Source: AWTP1-13 sp963827545 (GTDB lineage Bacteria; Pseudomonadota; Alphaproteobacteria; Rhizobiales; Hyphomicrobiaceae). Taken from it: a DNA stretch of 64,000 nt. Shown piece by piece: positions 54,547-63,459 of the stretch (positions are counted from its first letter, which is position 1; each line of letters starts with the position of its first letter). The stretch is from assembly GCA_963827545.1 (NCBI GenBank), contig CAWHBI010000052.1, positions 62,001 through 126,000 of the forward strand, written 5' to 3'. The notes beneath the pieces were generated by a model. It saw nothing but the letters and a program-made list of their open reading frames with translations. It was not told the origin of the DNA and searched no databases. The position numbers and the translations under genes were made by a program.

Positions 54547-55533
54547 CTAGCTCAGCCGCACGCGGGGATCGGCCAGGGCGTAGCTGAAATCGGTGAGGAT
54601 CTGGCCAAGGATGAAGAGCAGGGCGCCGAGGTAGACCATGGTTCTGAGCGTCGAGAAGTCGTTGCCCTGAATGGCCTCGACCGTGAGCGAGCCGAGGCCC
54701 GGAATGCCAAAGAAGGATTCCAGCAGCAGCGCGCCGGTGAAGAGAAACGGGATGGCGATGACGATATTGGTGAGGACCGGGATCAGCGCATTGCGCAGCA
54801 CGTGCCGCACCATGACGCGTGCGTCTCCGCAGCCTTTGGCGCGGGCGGTGCGCACGTAGTCGCGGTTCATCTCCTCGATGAAGATGGTCCTGTAGAGCCG
54901 CACATCGGAGCCGAAGCCGGTCACCACGCCGACCAGGACCGGCAGCGCCAGGAAGCGCGCGACAACCGCCGGCTCGGGATCGAAGCCCGAGATGGGGAAC
55001 CATCTGAGCAGCATGCCGACCAGGAACTGTCCGCCGATGATGTAGAGCAGCCCGGCGATGCTCATGGTGAGCATGCACAGCACGAGCACGGCGCGGTCGA
55101 TGTAGGTCTCGCGGAAGAACGCCACGAACAGCGCGACCGCGAGGCCGGTCACAAGTCCCAAGGCGAACAGCGGCACGGTGAGAGCCAGGCTGGGACCCGC
55201 GCCCTCCCGGAGCCGTCGCGCGATGGGCGCGTCGTCGGCATCGCTGCGGCCGAAATCGAAGGTGAGCATGCGGCGAAAATGCTCGAACAGCAGCGTGTCC
55301 GTGTATCGCTTTGCGTCGGACCCCGAGTGAGCAGGGTTGAGGAACAGCGGCTTGTCGTACCCGTGGTTCTTCTTCCACTGCACGTAGACTTCGGGCCGCG
55401 CCCGCTCGCCCACGGCCTTGCGCGCGATATCGTCCGGGTCGGTCACGGCGAAGAACAGGACGAACAGCAAGAGCAGCACGCCGAGCACGGTGAGCGCTCC
55501 GTAGGCGACGCGGCGGACGAGATAAGCAGCCAT
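54547..55533 (-). CDS. Opp/Dpp-type ABC transporter permease (OppB-like)
   Basis: 328 residues from ATG 55533. LVRRVAYGALTVLGVLLLL is the classic first helix; RDYVRTARAKGCGDARVMV is the EAA loop, and FFGIPGLGSLTVEAIQGND the conserved end segment. The long loop after the first helix (about residues 35-110) fits the family. Its start overlaps the stop of the substrate-binding protein gene in TGATG. Confidence 0.92.
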   Translation of the reverse strand: MAAYLVRRVAYGALTVLGVLLLLFVLFFAVTDPDDIARKAVGERARPEVYVQWKKNHGYDKPLFLNPAHSGSDAKRYTDTLLFEHFRRMLTFDFGRSDADDAPIARRLREGAGPSLALTVPLFALGLVTGLAVALFVAFFRETYIDRAVLVLCMLTMSIAGLLYIIGGQFLVGMLLRWFPISGFDPEPAVVARFLALPVLVGVVTGFGSDVRLYRTIFIEEMNRDYVRTARAKGCGDARVMVRHVLRNALIPVLTNIVIAIPFLFTGALLLESFFGIPGLGSLTVEAIQGNDFSTLRTMVYLGALLFILGQILTDFSYALADPRVRLS

Positions 55534-57548
55534 CAGAGGCGCTCCCGGTAGTATGTTCTGATCGCCGGGACCGCCAATGCCACGATGGCCGCGAGCACAA
55601 GATACACGGGCCATCGCACGGGTGCGTTCCATTCGCGGCGCAGACGCGCCCTGAGCTCGGGTTTCACGTCCTCGTACTTGAAGGTCGGGGCGGCGATCCC
55701 CATCGGCTTGGAGTTGACGAGCCAGGCGTGGCTCAGCGTGTAGCGTTCGTTGTGGAAGAGCTCGATCCAGGGGCGCTCCCGCTCGAGGATGGCCACCATC
55801 TGCTTGATGATCTCTGCCCGCCGATCGTCGTTTGGCAGGTTCTTCATGGCTTGGTAGAGCTTGTCGAAGTCCGTGCTGCAAAAACAGGCCGTGTTCGGCC
55901 CCTGGGTCTTCGACCGCGCGTTTTCGCATACGAGCAGGAAGAGGAAGTTCTCAGGGTCCGGGAAGTCGGCAACCCAGCCCCATTTGAAGATCTGATACGC
56001 GCCCTGACGGACCTTCTGTTGAAATTGATTGTAGGTTGTGGCTTTGATCTGCACGTCGAGGCCCAGTGCGCGCCAGCCTGCAACGAAGTACTCATACTCC
56101 AGCAGCGCCTCTGCGGTCGTGTTGCCCGTATCGAAAGTCAATCGCAAGGGCTGGCGCGTTGCCGGGTCGATGCCGTTCTTGTAGCCAGCGTCGGTGAGCA
56201 GTGCCCGTGCGCGGGGAAGGTCCACCTGGCGAAACGGATTCTCGTAGTCCTTCACGTAACCGAAAATGCCCGGCGGCAATGGCGATTGCGCGGGCATGCC
56301 GCGGCCGTTCAAAAACAGACGTAGGTATTGCTCGACATCGATGACGAGGCTCATGGCCTGGCGCAGCTTGCGCCCGCGCTCGCCTGCCGAGGCCCCGACG
56401 ATGGGATCATCCATGTTGAAGCCAATATAGAAGATGGTTGGCTCCACCTCTTTCTCGAGGCGCATACCGCGCTGCTTCATCTCCGGCGACAGCTGGCCGC
56501 CGACGATGACGGCATCGAAGCTCTCCTTGATGATGCCGCCGTCGTCGTAGTAGCCCTGCAGGAACTTGTTGAAGCGCGGGATGGACTCACGTTCGCGCGT
56601 GAAATGCAGCCGGTCGAGGAACGGCAGGCGCCGGCCGGCATAGGCCGGATCGATGCGACCAGCCTCGATGTCCGTGCGATCGATTGCAGCAGGGAAAGTG
56701 GTGCCCGGCGCCGGCGCGTCGGCCTGCGCTGTGCCGTACCAGGTCTTGTTGCGCTCCAGCACGAAGCGATGCTGCTTCTCGTAGAGCGCGAGCCTGAAGG
56801 GGCCGGTGCCCACCGCGTGGTCGGCGAAGTTGTCGCGCCCGTCCTTGCCGTCGTAGTAGGCAACGGCCTCCCACGGCATGGGCGTGGTGAAGGGCATGGC
56901 GAACCAGTAGAGGATCTGCGGATTGGGGCCAGCCAGCACGATCTCCAAGTCGAGGTCACCGCGCACCACCACGCCTGCAATGCCGCCTGCCCGCCTGTAT
57001 TGCTCATGGGCCGGCAATGCTGCAAACCGATGATCGGCCTTGCGAAGGTCGGTCAGGCGCTTGCCGAACTCGGCGAAGCCCTCGACGTCGGCAAAGGTGC
57101 TGGCGACCGGGCTGTTGACGGCGGGGTCGGCAAGGCGCGCGAATTGAAAGGCAACGTCCGCCGCCAGCACCTGTCTTGTCTGCCGGCCCTGCTGGCCCAG
57201 CGCGAAGCAGGGATCGTCGTGAAAGACGACGCCGCGCCGAAGCTTGAACTGATAGACTTGACGCCCGTCCGGTAGCAGCGTCGGTTGCGGCACAGCCTCG
57301 GCGAGACCCGGCATGAGCTCGTAAGGCCGCCGCAGATAGTGGTATTCGAGCAGCGTGTCGTAGACATTGCCGGTGACGACGTGCTCGGCGGTCGTATAGG
57401 CGACGGCCGGATCGAGCGTCTTGGGCGCCTCGACGAAGGAAGAGTAGAGGACCTTCTGGTCCTGATCGCTGTCGGGATAGGGATTGTTGGTGCAGCCCAG
57501 CACCGCGAGCAACCCTGCAAGTCCGGCGATTGCTGAGAGCCGCGCCAT
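55533..57548 (-). CDS. Extracellular solute-binding protein, family 5 (peptide/oligopeptide type), lipoprotein
   Basis: 671 residues, longer than the usual 500-600. Lipobox LAVLGCTNNP near residue 19 marks a lipoprotein. SFVEAPKTLDPAVAYTTAEH is the family 5 N-terminal signature; VYQFKLRRGVVFHDDPCF and GTGPFRLALYEKQHRFVLER are typical. The C-terminus has an additional predicted membrane helix (VYLVLAAIVALAVPAI) followed by TYYRERL. It is first in a five-gene operon with two permeases and two ATPases. Substrate unknown: peptides, opines or similar. Confidence 0.9.
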   Translation of the reverse strand: MARLSAIAGLAGLLAVLGCTNNPYPDSDQDQKVLYSSFVEAPKTLDPAVAYTTAEHVVTGNVYDTLLEYHYLRRPYELMPGLAEAVPQPTLLPDGRQVYQFKLRRGVVFHDDPCFALGQQGRQTRQVLAADVAFQFARLADPAVNSPVASTFADVEGFAEFGKRLTDLRKADHRFAALPAHEQYRRAGGIAGVVVRGDLDLEIVLAGPNPQILYWFAMPFTTPMPWEAVAYYDGKDGRDNFADHAVGTGPFRLALYEKQHRFVLERNKTWYGTAQADAPAPGTTFPAAIDRTDIEAGRIDPAYAGRRLPFLDRLHFTRERESIPRFNKFLQGYYDDGGIIKESFDAVIVGGQLSPEMKQRGMRLEKEVEPTIFYIGFNMDDPIVGASAGERGRKLRQAMSLVIDVEQYLRLFLNGRGMPAQSPLPPGIFGYVKDYENPFRQVDLPRARALLTDAGYKNGIDPATRQPLRLTFDTGNTTAEALLEYEYFVAGWRALGLDVQIKATTYNQFQQKVRQGAYQIFKWGWVADFPDPENFLFLLVCENARSKTQGPNTACFCSTDFDKLYQAMKNLPNDDRRAEIIKQMVAILERERPWIELFHNERYTLSHAWLVNSKPMGIAAPTFKYEDVKPELRARLRREWNAPVRWPVYLVLAAIVALAVPAIRTYYRERL

Positions 57549-57675
57549 GCCACCTCATCCGCTGGCCAGCCTGTATCCCATGGGCTCCGGGCGCGATCAA
57601 TACAGTCGAGCAGCATCGCGCACCGGCTGCCGCCGCAGTATCCTTGCGCCAGGACGGCGGTTTGGAGAAGACAAA

Positions 57676-58431
57676 ATGAACGAGCAATCCATGCGCCCCT
57701 TGTCAAATCTGGCGCGCTACGAGCAATTGATGGATGTCGTCCGAAACCGGATGACATCGCGGCAATTCAAGCCGGACATCATGGTGCCGCGCGAGCACAT
57801 CGAGATGGTGCTGGAGGCGGCGCGGCATGCGCCTTCGGGCGCCAACGCCCAGCCCTGGCACTTCATCGTGGTGAACGATACCGGGGTGAAGCGCCAGATC
57901 GCCGACTACTTCGTGGAGGAGCAGCGCCGCCGCGCCAAGCTCAAGATGAAGTTTCCGACGCCGAACTACCGTGGCCTGGAGACTGCGCCTGGTTTCATCG
58001 TCGTGGTGGCGGACTTCCGCTTCATGCGCGCGTTTCCCGTGCTGCTCGACGGCTCCGATCTCGACAAGCAGTACCAGCAGAACGCCGAGCGCATCCTGCT
58101 CCAGAGCGTCGCCGCCGCCACCATGTCGGCACACCTGGCCGCGGCCGCCCTCGGCTATCAGGTGTGGTGGGTGACGGCCATCGGCCAGGAGGCGGCGCAG
58201 AAAGCGCTGAAACCCCTCCTCGGCATCCCCGATGATCTCGCCGTCATCGACATCATGCTGTTCGGCGTCCCCGCCAAGCCGCCCTACAAGCGCTGGAAGA
58301 AGACGCTGCCCCAGATCATGCACTGGGAGCGCTTCGACATGGCGAACTACATGTCACTCGATCAGATCGATGCGTGGGTGCGCGAGGAGCGCCACAAAGT
58401 CATGTATCGCGACGAGAGCAAAATCGATTAG
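57676..58431 (+). CDS. Nitroreductase family protein
   Basis: FMN-dependent nitroreductase-fold enzyme, 251 residues from ATG 57676 with GGAG upstream. RNRMTSRQFKPD and EAARHAPSGANAQPWHFIVV are the flavin-binding start; SVAAATMSAHLAAAALGYQVWWV and IDIMLFGVPAKPPYKRWKK follow. Divergent from the Opp-type operon and 33 bases upstream of the amidohydrolase gene, with which it probably forms one transcript. Substrate unknown. Confidence 0.9.
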   Translation: MNEQSMRPLSNLARYEQLMDVVRNRMTSRQFKPDIMVPREHIEMVLEAARHAPSGANAQPWHFIVVNDTGVKRQIADYFVEEQRRRAKLKMKFPTPNYRGLETAPGFIVVVADFRFMRAFPVLLDGSDLDKQYQQNAERILLQSVAAATMSAHLAAAALGYQVWWVTAIGQEAAQKALKPLLGIPDDLAVIDIMLFGVPAKPPYKRWKKTLPQIMHWERFDMANYMSLDQIDAWVREERHKVMYRDESKID

Positions 58432-58464
58432 ACTGCGCACCAAACCATTCGGGAGGCACCCCAA

Positions 58465-59493
58465 ATGCGCATCGACGCCTACAACCACTTCTATCCGGCG
58501 AAGTACTACACGAAGATGGAAGAGGTTGGCAGCGACCTCAAGGACATGTTCCGGCGCGCCCGCGCGGTGAAGTCGATCTACGACCTCGACACCCGCTTTC
58601 GCCTGATCGACCAGTTCCCGGACTATGCGCAGATCATTTCGCTGCCGGCGCCGACGCTGGAAACCGTCAGCAAGGGCCGCCCCGACGTTGCGCTCGAGCT
58701 CGCACAGATCGGCAACGATGGCTTGGCCGAGCTGGTCGCCAAGCATCCCGAGCGCTTCCCTGCGTTCATCGCCCAGGCACCGCTTTCAGCTCCCGATGCC
58801 GGCGTCGCGGAGGTCGAGCGAGCCATCGGGCAGCTTGGGGCGGTCGGGGTGCAGATCTTCACCAACGTGGGCGACAAGCCGCTCGACCGGCCCGAGTATG
58901 AGCCGTTCTTCGCGGCCATGAACAGGCTCGGACTGCCGATCTGGTTGCACCCGGAGCGGGGCGCCAACCACCCCGACTATATGGACGAGAAGAAATCGCT
59001 CTACGAGATCTGGTGGACCTTCGGCTGGCCCTTCGAGACGAGCGTCGCCCAGGCCCGGCTGGTGTTCTCCAAGACGCTCGACAAGTATCCCAACCTGAAG
59101 ATCATCACGCACCACCTGGGGGGCATGGTGCCCTATTTCGAAGGTCGCGTTGGGCCGGGCTGGGACCAGCTTGGGAAGCGTACCACTGACGAGGACTATT
59201 TTGCGCTGGCGAAGAGCCTCAAGAAACGGCCGTTCGACTACTTCAAGCAGGACTTCTATGCCGACACGGCGGTGTTCGGATCGCGCGCCGCCACTGTTTG
59301 CGGGCTCGAATTCTATGGCATGGACCGCGTCGTGTTTGCCTCCGACTGCCCGTTCGATCCGGAAGGGGGAACACAATATATCCGTGAAACGATCAAGATC
59401 ATCGACGGCCTCGACATCTCCAAGGCCGATCGCGACAAGATCTACTTCAAAAACATCGAAAAGCTGACAGGGAAGACATTCGTGCCGCAGTGA
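58465..59493 (+). CDS. Amidohydrolase family protein (ACMSD-like decarboxylase/hydrolase)
   Basis: Amidohydrolase-2 family barrel enzyme, 342 residues, GGGAGGC before the ATG. The N-terminus MRIDAYNHFYP stands where metal enzymes of the family have Asp-x-His-x-His; the first His is Tyr here. LGLPIWLHPERGANHP, IITHHLGGMVPYFEGR and VFASDCPFDPEGG carry the other His/Asp ligands. Members decarboxylate aromatic or keto acids or hydrolyse lactones. It lies between a nitroreductase and a Liv-type importer, suggesting catabolism of the imported compound. Confidence 0.88.
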   Translation: MRIDAYNHFYPAKYYTKMEEVGSDLKDMFRRARAVKSIYDLDTRFRLIDQFPDYAQIISLPAPTLETVSKGRPDVALELAQIGNDGLAELVAKHPERFPAFIAQAPLSAPDAGVAEVERAIGQLGAVGVQIFTNVGDKPLDRPEYEPFFAAMNRLGLPIWLHPERGANHPDYMDEKKSLYEIWWTFGWPFETSVAQARLVFSKTLDKYPNLKIITHHLGGMVPYFEGRVGPGWDQLGKRTTDEDYFALAKSLKKRPFDYFKQDFYADTAVFGSRAATVCGLEFYGMDRVVFASDCPFDPEGGTQYIRETIKIIDGLDISKADRDKIYFKNIEKLTGKTFVPQ

Positions 59494-59601
59494 GCCAGCG
59501 GCGACCGCATAGCGTACCCCCCAATTTGACCTCGAGGGGGCGCCTCATTACGGTCGGCCGCAACGGACCATCAAGGTTCCAAGCACGCAGGGAGGATTCC
59601 G

Positions 59602-60777
59602 ATGCACAAGCTACTTGCCGGATTGGGCAGCCTCGCGATAGCCGCGATCACTGCCGCAGCTGCCCATGCCCAAGGGACGGTCAAGGTCGGGGTGATCATG
59701 CCCTACTCCGGCCAGTTCGCCGACCTTGCAACGCAAATGGACAACGGCATCAAGCTCTACATGAAGCAGAAGGGCGATACCGTTGCCGGCAAGAAGATCG
59801 AGATCATACGCAAGGACACCGGCGGCGTTGCGCCGGACGTCGCCACGCGGCTGGCGCAGGAACTCGTCACGCGCGACAACGTCGACATCCTCGCCGGCTT
59901 CACGCTCTCGCCCAACGCGATCGCCGTCTCCAAGGTTGCGACCGAGGGCAAGAAGTTCATGGTGATCATGAATGCGGCGACCACGGTGATCATCACCATG
60001 TCGCCCTATTCCGTGCGCACCTCGATGACCCTTCCCTCGGTTGGCGGAACCGCGGGGGCCTGGGCGTACAAGAGCGGTATCCGCAAGGCTTACACGATGG
60101 TGTCGGATTTCGCGCCGGGCAAGGACGCCGAGGCGTCGTTCCACGATGCCTTCAAGAAGGCCGGCGGCGAGATCGTCGGGTCGGTGCGCATGCCGGTGGC
60201 CAACCCGGACTTTTCCGCCTTCGTGCAGCGCGCGAAGGACTTGAACCCGGAATCGATCTTCATCTTCATACCCGCCGGCGCGCAACCTGCGGCTCTCGGC
60301 AAGGCGTTCGCTGAGCGCGGCGTCGACCCCAACAAGATCAAGATCATTGGGACGGGCGAAGTCGGGGACGAGGCCTCACTGAAGGGCATGGGCGATGCGG
60401 CTCTCGGCATCATCACCGCCTGGCACTACGATTTCAATGACAACTCCAAGCTGAACAAGGAGTTCGTGGCGGCCTACAACGCCGAGTTCAAGCGCAATCC
60501 GGACTTCGGCGCGGTCGGCGGCTACGACGGCATGCACGTCATGTACGAAGCATTGAAGAAGACCGGCGGCAACACCGACGCCGAGGCCCTCGTCAACGCC
60601 GCCAAGGGATTGAAATTCGAAAGCCCACGCGGGCCCTTCCAGATCGATCCCGAAACCCGCGATATCGTGCAGACCATCTATATCCGCCGGGTGCAGAAGG
60701 TCGGGAACGACCTGCGCAACGTCGTGTTCGACAAGGTCGAGAACGTCAAGGACCCGGGATCGGCGGGCAAGAAATAA
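59602..60777 (+). CDS. Liv-type ABC transporter substrate-binding protein
   Basis: Periplasmic binding protein of the branched-chain amino acid family (Peripla_BP_6), 391 residues, with GGGAGGA before the ATG. Signal peptide about residues 1-23 (AAITAAAAHAQ). VKVGVIMPYSGQFADL, VDILAGFTLSPNAIAVSK, FVQRAKDLNPESIFIFIPAG and YDGMHVMYEALKKTGG are typical. Starts a complete cassette with two permeases and two ATPases. Relatives next to amidohydrolases take up aromatic acids as often as amino acids. Confidence 0.92.
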   Translation: MHKLLAGLGSLAIAAITAAAAHAQGTVKVGVIMPYSGQFADLATQMDNGIKLYMKQKGDTVAGKKIEIIRKDTGGVAPDVATRLAQELVTRDNVDILAGFTLSPNAIAVSKVATEGKKFMVIMNAATTVIITMSPYSVRTSMTLPSVGGTAGAWAYKSGIRKAYTMVSDFAPGKDAEASFHDAFKKAGGEIVGSVRMPVANPDFSAFVQRAKDLNPESIFIFIPAGAQPAALGKAFAERGVDPNKIKIIGTGEVGDEASLKGMGDAALGIITAWHYDFNDNSKLNKEFVAAYNAEFKRNPDFGAVGGYDGMHVMYEALKKTGGNTDAEALVNAAKGLKFESPRGPFQIDPETRDIVQTIYIRRVQKVGNDLRNVVFDKVENVKDPGSAGKK

Positions 60778-60814
60778 GGCCGGTTCGCTCACGATCGATT
60801 GGTGAGGGCGGTCT

Positions 60815-61681
60815 GTGACTCTTGGACCCTTCTTCGGCGTCCTGTTCGACGGTTTCGCGTTCGGGATGCTGCTGTTCCTGCTGTCGGTAGGCCTGTCGGT
60901 GACGCTGGGTATGATGAATTTCATCAACCTGGCGCACTGTGCCTTCGCCATGCTGGGCGGCTACGTCACCGTGTCTTTGGTGAACAGCTTCGGTTGGCCG
61001 TTCCTGGCAGCGCTGCCCATCGCGTTCCTCGCGGCCGCCGCGGCAAGCGTGGTCCTCGAGCGAACGCTGTACCGCCGCTTGTATCGGGCGGGCGAGCTCG
61101 ATCAGGTTCTGCTCACCATCGGCATTGCCTTCATGTCGGTGGCGGTTGCGGCGTATTTCTACGGAACGACCCAGCAGCCGGTGCAGACGCCATCCTACCT
61201 GCGCGGCTCCATCCCGTTCATGGGCCTCAGCCTCGGCACCTATCGATTGTTCCTGATCGGCACAGGCCTTGCGATCACGCTCGTCCTGGTGGCGACCCTC
61301 GAGTACACGCGCTTCGGCGCCCGCGTGCGCGCGGCAGTCGACAATCAGCGCATGGCGCGCGGTCTCGGCATCAATGTCGAAGGCGCGTTCGCCATTACCT
61401 TTGCGCTCGGCAGCGGGCTTGCCGGCCTCGGCGGCGCGCTCGCCATCGAGATCGTCGGGCTCGATCACTCCTTCGCCCTTGCCTATCTCGTCTATGTCCT
61501 GATCGTGGTCTCCGTGGGTGGGCTCGGTTCCATCGGAGGATCGTTTGCCGCCGCTGCTCTCCTCGGCATCAGCGACATTTTCGGCAAGTACTACTTTCCC
61601 GAGCTTGGCGCCTTTCTCATCTACCTGGTCATGGTCGCCCTGCTGATCTGGCGGCCGACGGGCCTGTTCGGGAGGCGCTAG
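60815..61681 (+). CDS. livH: Liv-type ABC transporter permease (LivH-like)
   Basis: 288 residues from a GTG at 60815 with GAGGGCGG upstream. About eight helices. The N-terminal LSVGLSVTLGMMNFINLAH and the EAA-like region VDNQRMARGLGINVEGAF are typical of LivH, and the end IWRPTGLFGRR is diagnostic. 37 bases after the binding protein gene. Confidence 0.93.
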   Translation: MTLGPFFGVLFDGFAFGMLLFLLSVGLSVTLGMMNFINLAHCAFAMLGGYVTVSLVNSFGWPFLAALPIAFLAAAAASVVLERTLYRRLYRAGELDQVLLTIGIAFMSVAVAAYFYGTTQQPVQTPSYLRGSIPFMGLSLGTYRLFLIGTGLAITLVLVATLEYTRFGARVRAAVDNQRMARGLGINVEGAFAITFALGSGLAGLGGALAIEIVGLDHSFALAYLVYVLIVVSVGGLGSIGGSFAAAALLGISDIFGKYYFPELGAFLIYLVMVALLIWRPTGLFGRR

Positions 61682-61684
61682 TCC

Positions 61685-62683
61685 ATGGTGGCCACGCCTG
61701 CTGCGGTTGCGGATGCGCACCTTTATCTAAAGGCTCAGGGCAGGTGGCAGCCGATCGAATTCGCTTTCTGGGCGGCCACGCTCCTTCCATTCCTCCTGTT
61801 CCCGAACCACCTTGTCCTGGCGAGCCAGATTGCCATCACCGCGCTGTTCGCGTTGTCGCTGGACCTGATCCTCGGCTACGCGGGCATCGTGTCGCTCGGT
61901 CATGCCGCGTTTTTCGGGCTCGGCGCCTACACGGCCGGCATCCTTTCCACGGTCGGCTGGGGCGACCCACTTATCGGCCTCGTTGCCGGACCAGCCGTCG
62001 CTGGCATCGTAGGTTATGCGATGAGCTTTATCATCGCCCACTTCAGGCACCTGGCGCTCATCATGATCACCATGGGCCTGGGGCTGCTGCTGCACGAAGC
62101 TGCAAACCAGGCGAGCTGGCTGACCGGTGGCTCCGACGGACTTCAGGGGGTGCGCATTGCTCCGCTGCTCGGCACTTTCAAATTCGATCTCTACGGGTAT
62201 ACGGCCTATGGGTATTCGCTGGTCGTGCTGTTCGTCGTGTTCCTGTTCACGCGGCGGCTGGTGAATTCGCCGTTCGGTCTGTCCTTGCGCGGCATTCGCG
62301 AGAATCCGATCCGCATGCCCGCCATTGGCGCCCCGAGCGCTGCCCACATCCGCAAGGTCTACACCATCTCGGCGGCGATTGCCGGCATCGCCGGTGCCGT
62401 GCTCGCGCAGACGACCAGCACCGTCTCGCTGGGTGTCCTGGAGTTTCAGCGCTCCGCCGACGTGCTCGTGATCCTCATCCTCGGCGGCACCGGGCGGCTT
62501 TACGGCGGCCTCGTCGGCGCCATCATCTTCATGGTCGCGCGCGACCAGTTCTCCGGGATCAATCCGCAATTGTGGTACTTCTGGATCGGACTGCTGCTGG
62601 TGGCCGTGGTGATGCTGCTGCCCAACGGGGTCCTCGGCGGGCTCGCGCAGTTGACGGCGTCGTGGCGAGGCAGGGCGCCGTGA
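61685..62683 (+). CDS. livM: Liv-type ABC transporter permease (LivM-like)
   Basis: 332 residues from ATG 61685, three bases after the livH stop. About ten helices. LDLILGYAGIVSLGHAAFFG is the LivM signature, RGIRENPIRMPAIGA the ATPase-contact loop and VLILGGTGRLYGGLVGA-like sequence near the end (here VILILGGTGRLYGG) the conserved C-terminal segment. Its TGA overlaps the GTG start of the next gene. Confidence 0.93.
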   Translation: MVATPAAVADAHLYLKAQGRWQPIEFAFWAATLLPFLLFPNHLVLASQIAITALFALSLDLILGYAGIVSLGHAAFFGLGAYTAGILSTVGWGDPLIGLVAGPAVAGIVGYAMSFIIAHFRHLALIMITMGLGLLLHEAANQASWLTGGSDGLQGVRIAPLLGTFKFDLYGYTAYGYSLVVLFVVFLFTRRLVNSPFGLSLRGIRENPIRMPAIGAPSAAHIRKVYTISAAIAGIAGAVLAQTTSTVSLGVLEFQRSADVLVILILGGTGRLYGGLVGAIIFMVARDQFSGINPQLWYFWIGLLLVAVVMLLPNGVLGGLAQLTASWRGRAP

Positions 62684-63459
62684 GCACGCCAGGTCCACCC
62701 TCCCAATCGGCTCCTGCTCTGTCCACGCAGGGTTTGGACAAGAGCTTCGGGTCGCTCGTCGTCGCCAAGGACATCAATATCGCCATTCCGCAAGGCGCCC
62801 GCTACGCGTTGATCGGCCCCAATGGAGCGGGCAAGACGACGCTGATCAACCTGATCACCGGCATGCTACGGCCAGACGCCGGACGCATCCACCTTGCCGA
62901 TCAGGACATCACCGGCCTCAAGCCGCATCAGCGCGTCGGGCGCGGGCTGGTACGCACATTCCAGATCAACACGCTTTTCCCCCACCTCAATGCGCTCGAA
63001 GCCGTGACACTGGCGGTGTGCGAGCGGCGCGGGGCGGCACGCAATTTCTGGAGGCAGCTGCCCGCCTACAAGGAAGCGGTGGACGAGGCGCATGCCATCC
63101 TCGTCTCGCTCATGCCAGGCGGCGACTGCTACCGGCTGACGCGCGAGCTCCCGTACGGCCAGCAGCGGCTGCTCGAGATCGCGCTGGCACTGGCGACGCG
63201 GCCCAGGGTCTTGCTGCTCGACGAGCCGGCAGCCGGCGTGCCCCGCGACGAGAGCGCGGAGCTGTTCGCCGCGATTGCCGGCCTCTCCCACGACATCACG
63301 GTGCTGTTCATCGAGCATGACATGAACCTCGTGTTCAAGTTCGCTAGCCGCATCATCGTCATGGTGGCGGGGAGCATTCTCGTCGAGGGGACACCGCAGG
63401 CAATAGCGGCCGATGCCCGCGTGCGCGAGGTCTATCTGGGTCGGGCGCGTCATGGCTGA
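62680..63459 (+). CDS. livG: Liv-type ABC transporter ATP-binding protein (LivG-like)
   Basis: 259 residues from a GTG at 62680 that overlaps the livM stop (GTGA). Walker A LIGPNGAGKTTLINLITG, GLVRTFQINTLFPHLNALE (typical LivG Q-loop), ELPYGQQRLLEIALAL (signature with Tyr-Gly), Walker B VLLLDEPAAGVPRDE, and FIEHDMNLVFKFA. The open frame upstream through livH/livM is not part of it. Confidence 0.94.
   Translation: MSTPGPPSQSAPALSTQGLDKSFGSLVVAKDINIAIPQGARYALIGPNGAGKTTLINLITGMLRPDAGRIHLADQDITGLKPHQRVGRGLVRTFQINTLFPHLNALEAVTLAVCERRGAARNFWRQLPAYKEAVDEAHAILVSLMPGGDCYRLTRELPYGQQRLLEIALALATRPRVLLLDEPAAGVPRDESAELFAAIAGLSHDITVLFIEHDMNLVFKFASRIIVMVAGSILVEGTPQAIAADARVREVYLGRARHG

Noticed and set aside
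60799..63459. An 886-codon plus-strand frame that could look like a permease-ATPase fusion
   Set aside because: Only the last 259 codons are LivG; the upstream part is out of frame with livH and livM, which have their own intact frames. The GTG at 62680 overlapping the livM stop is the real start.
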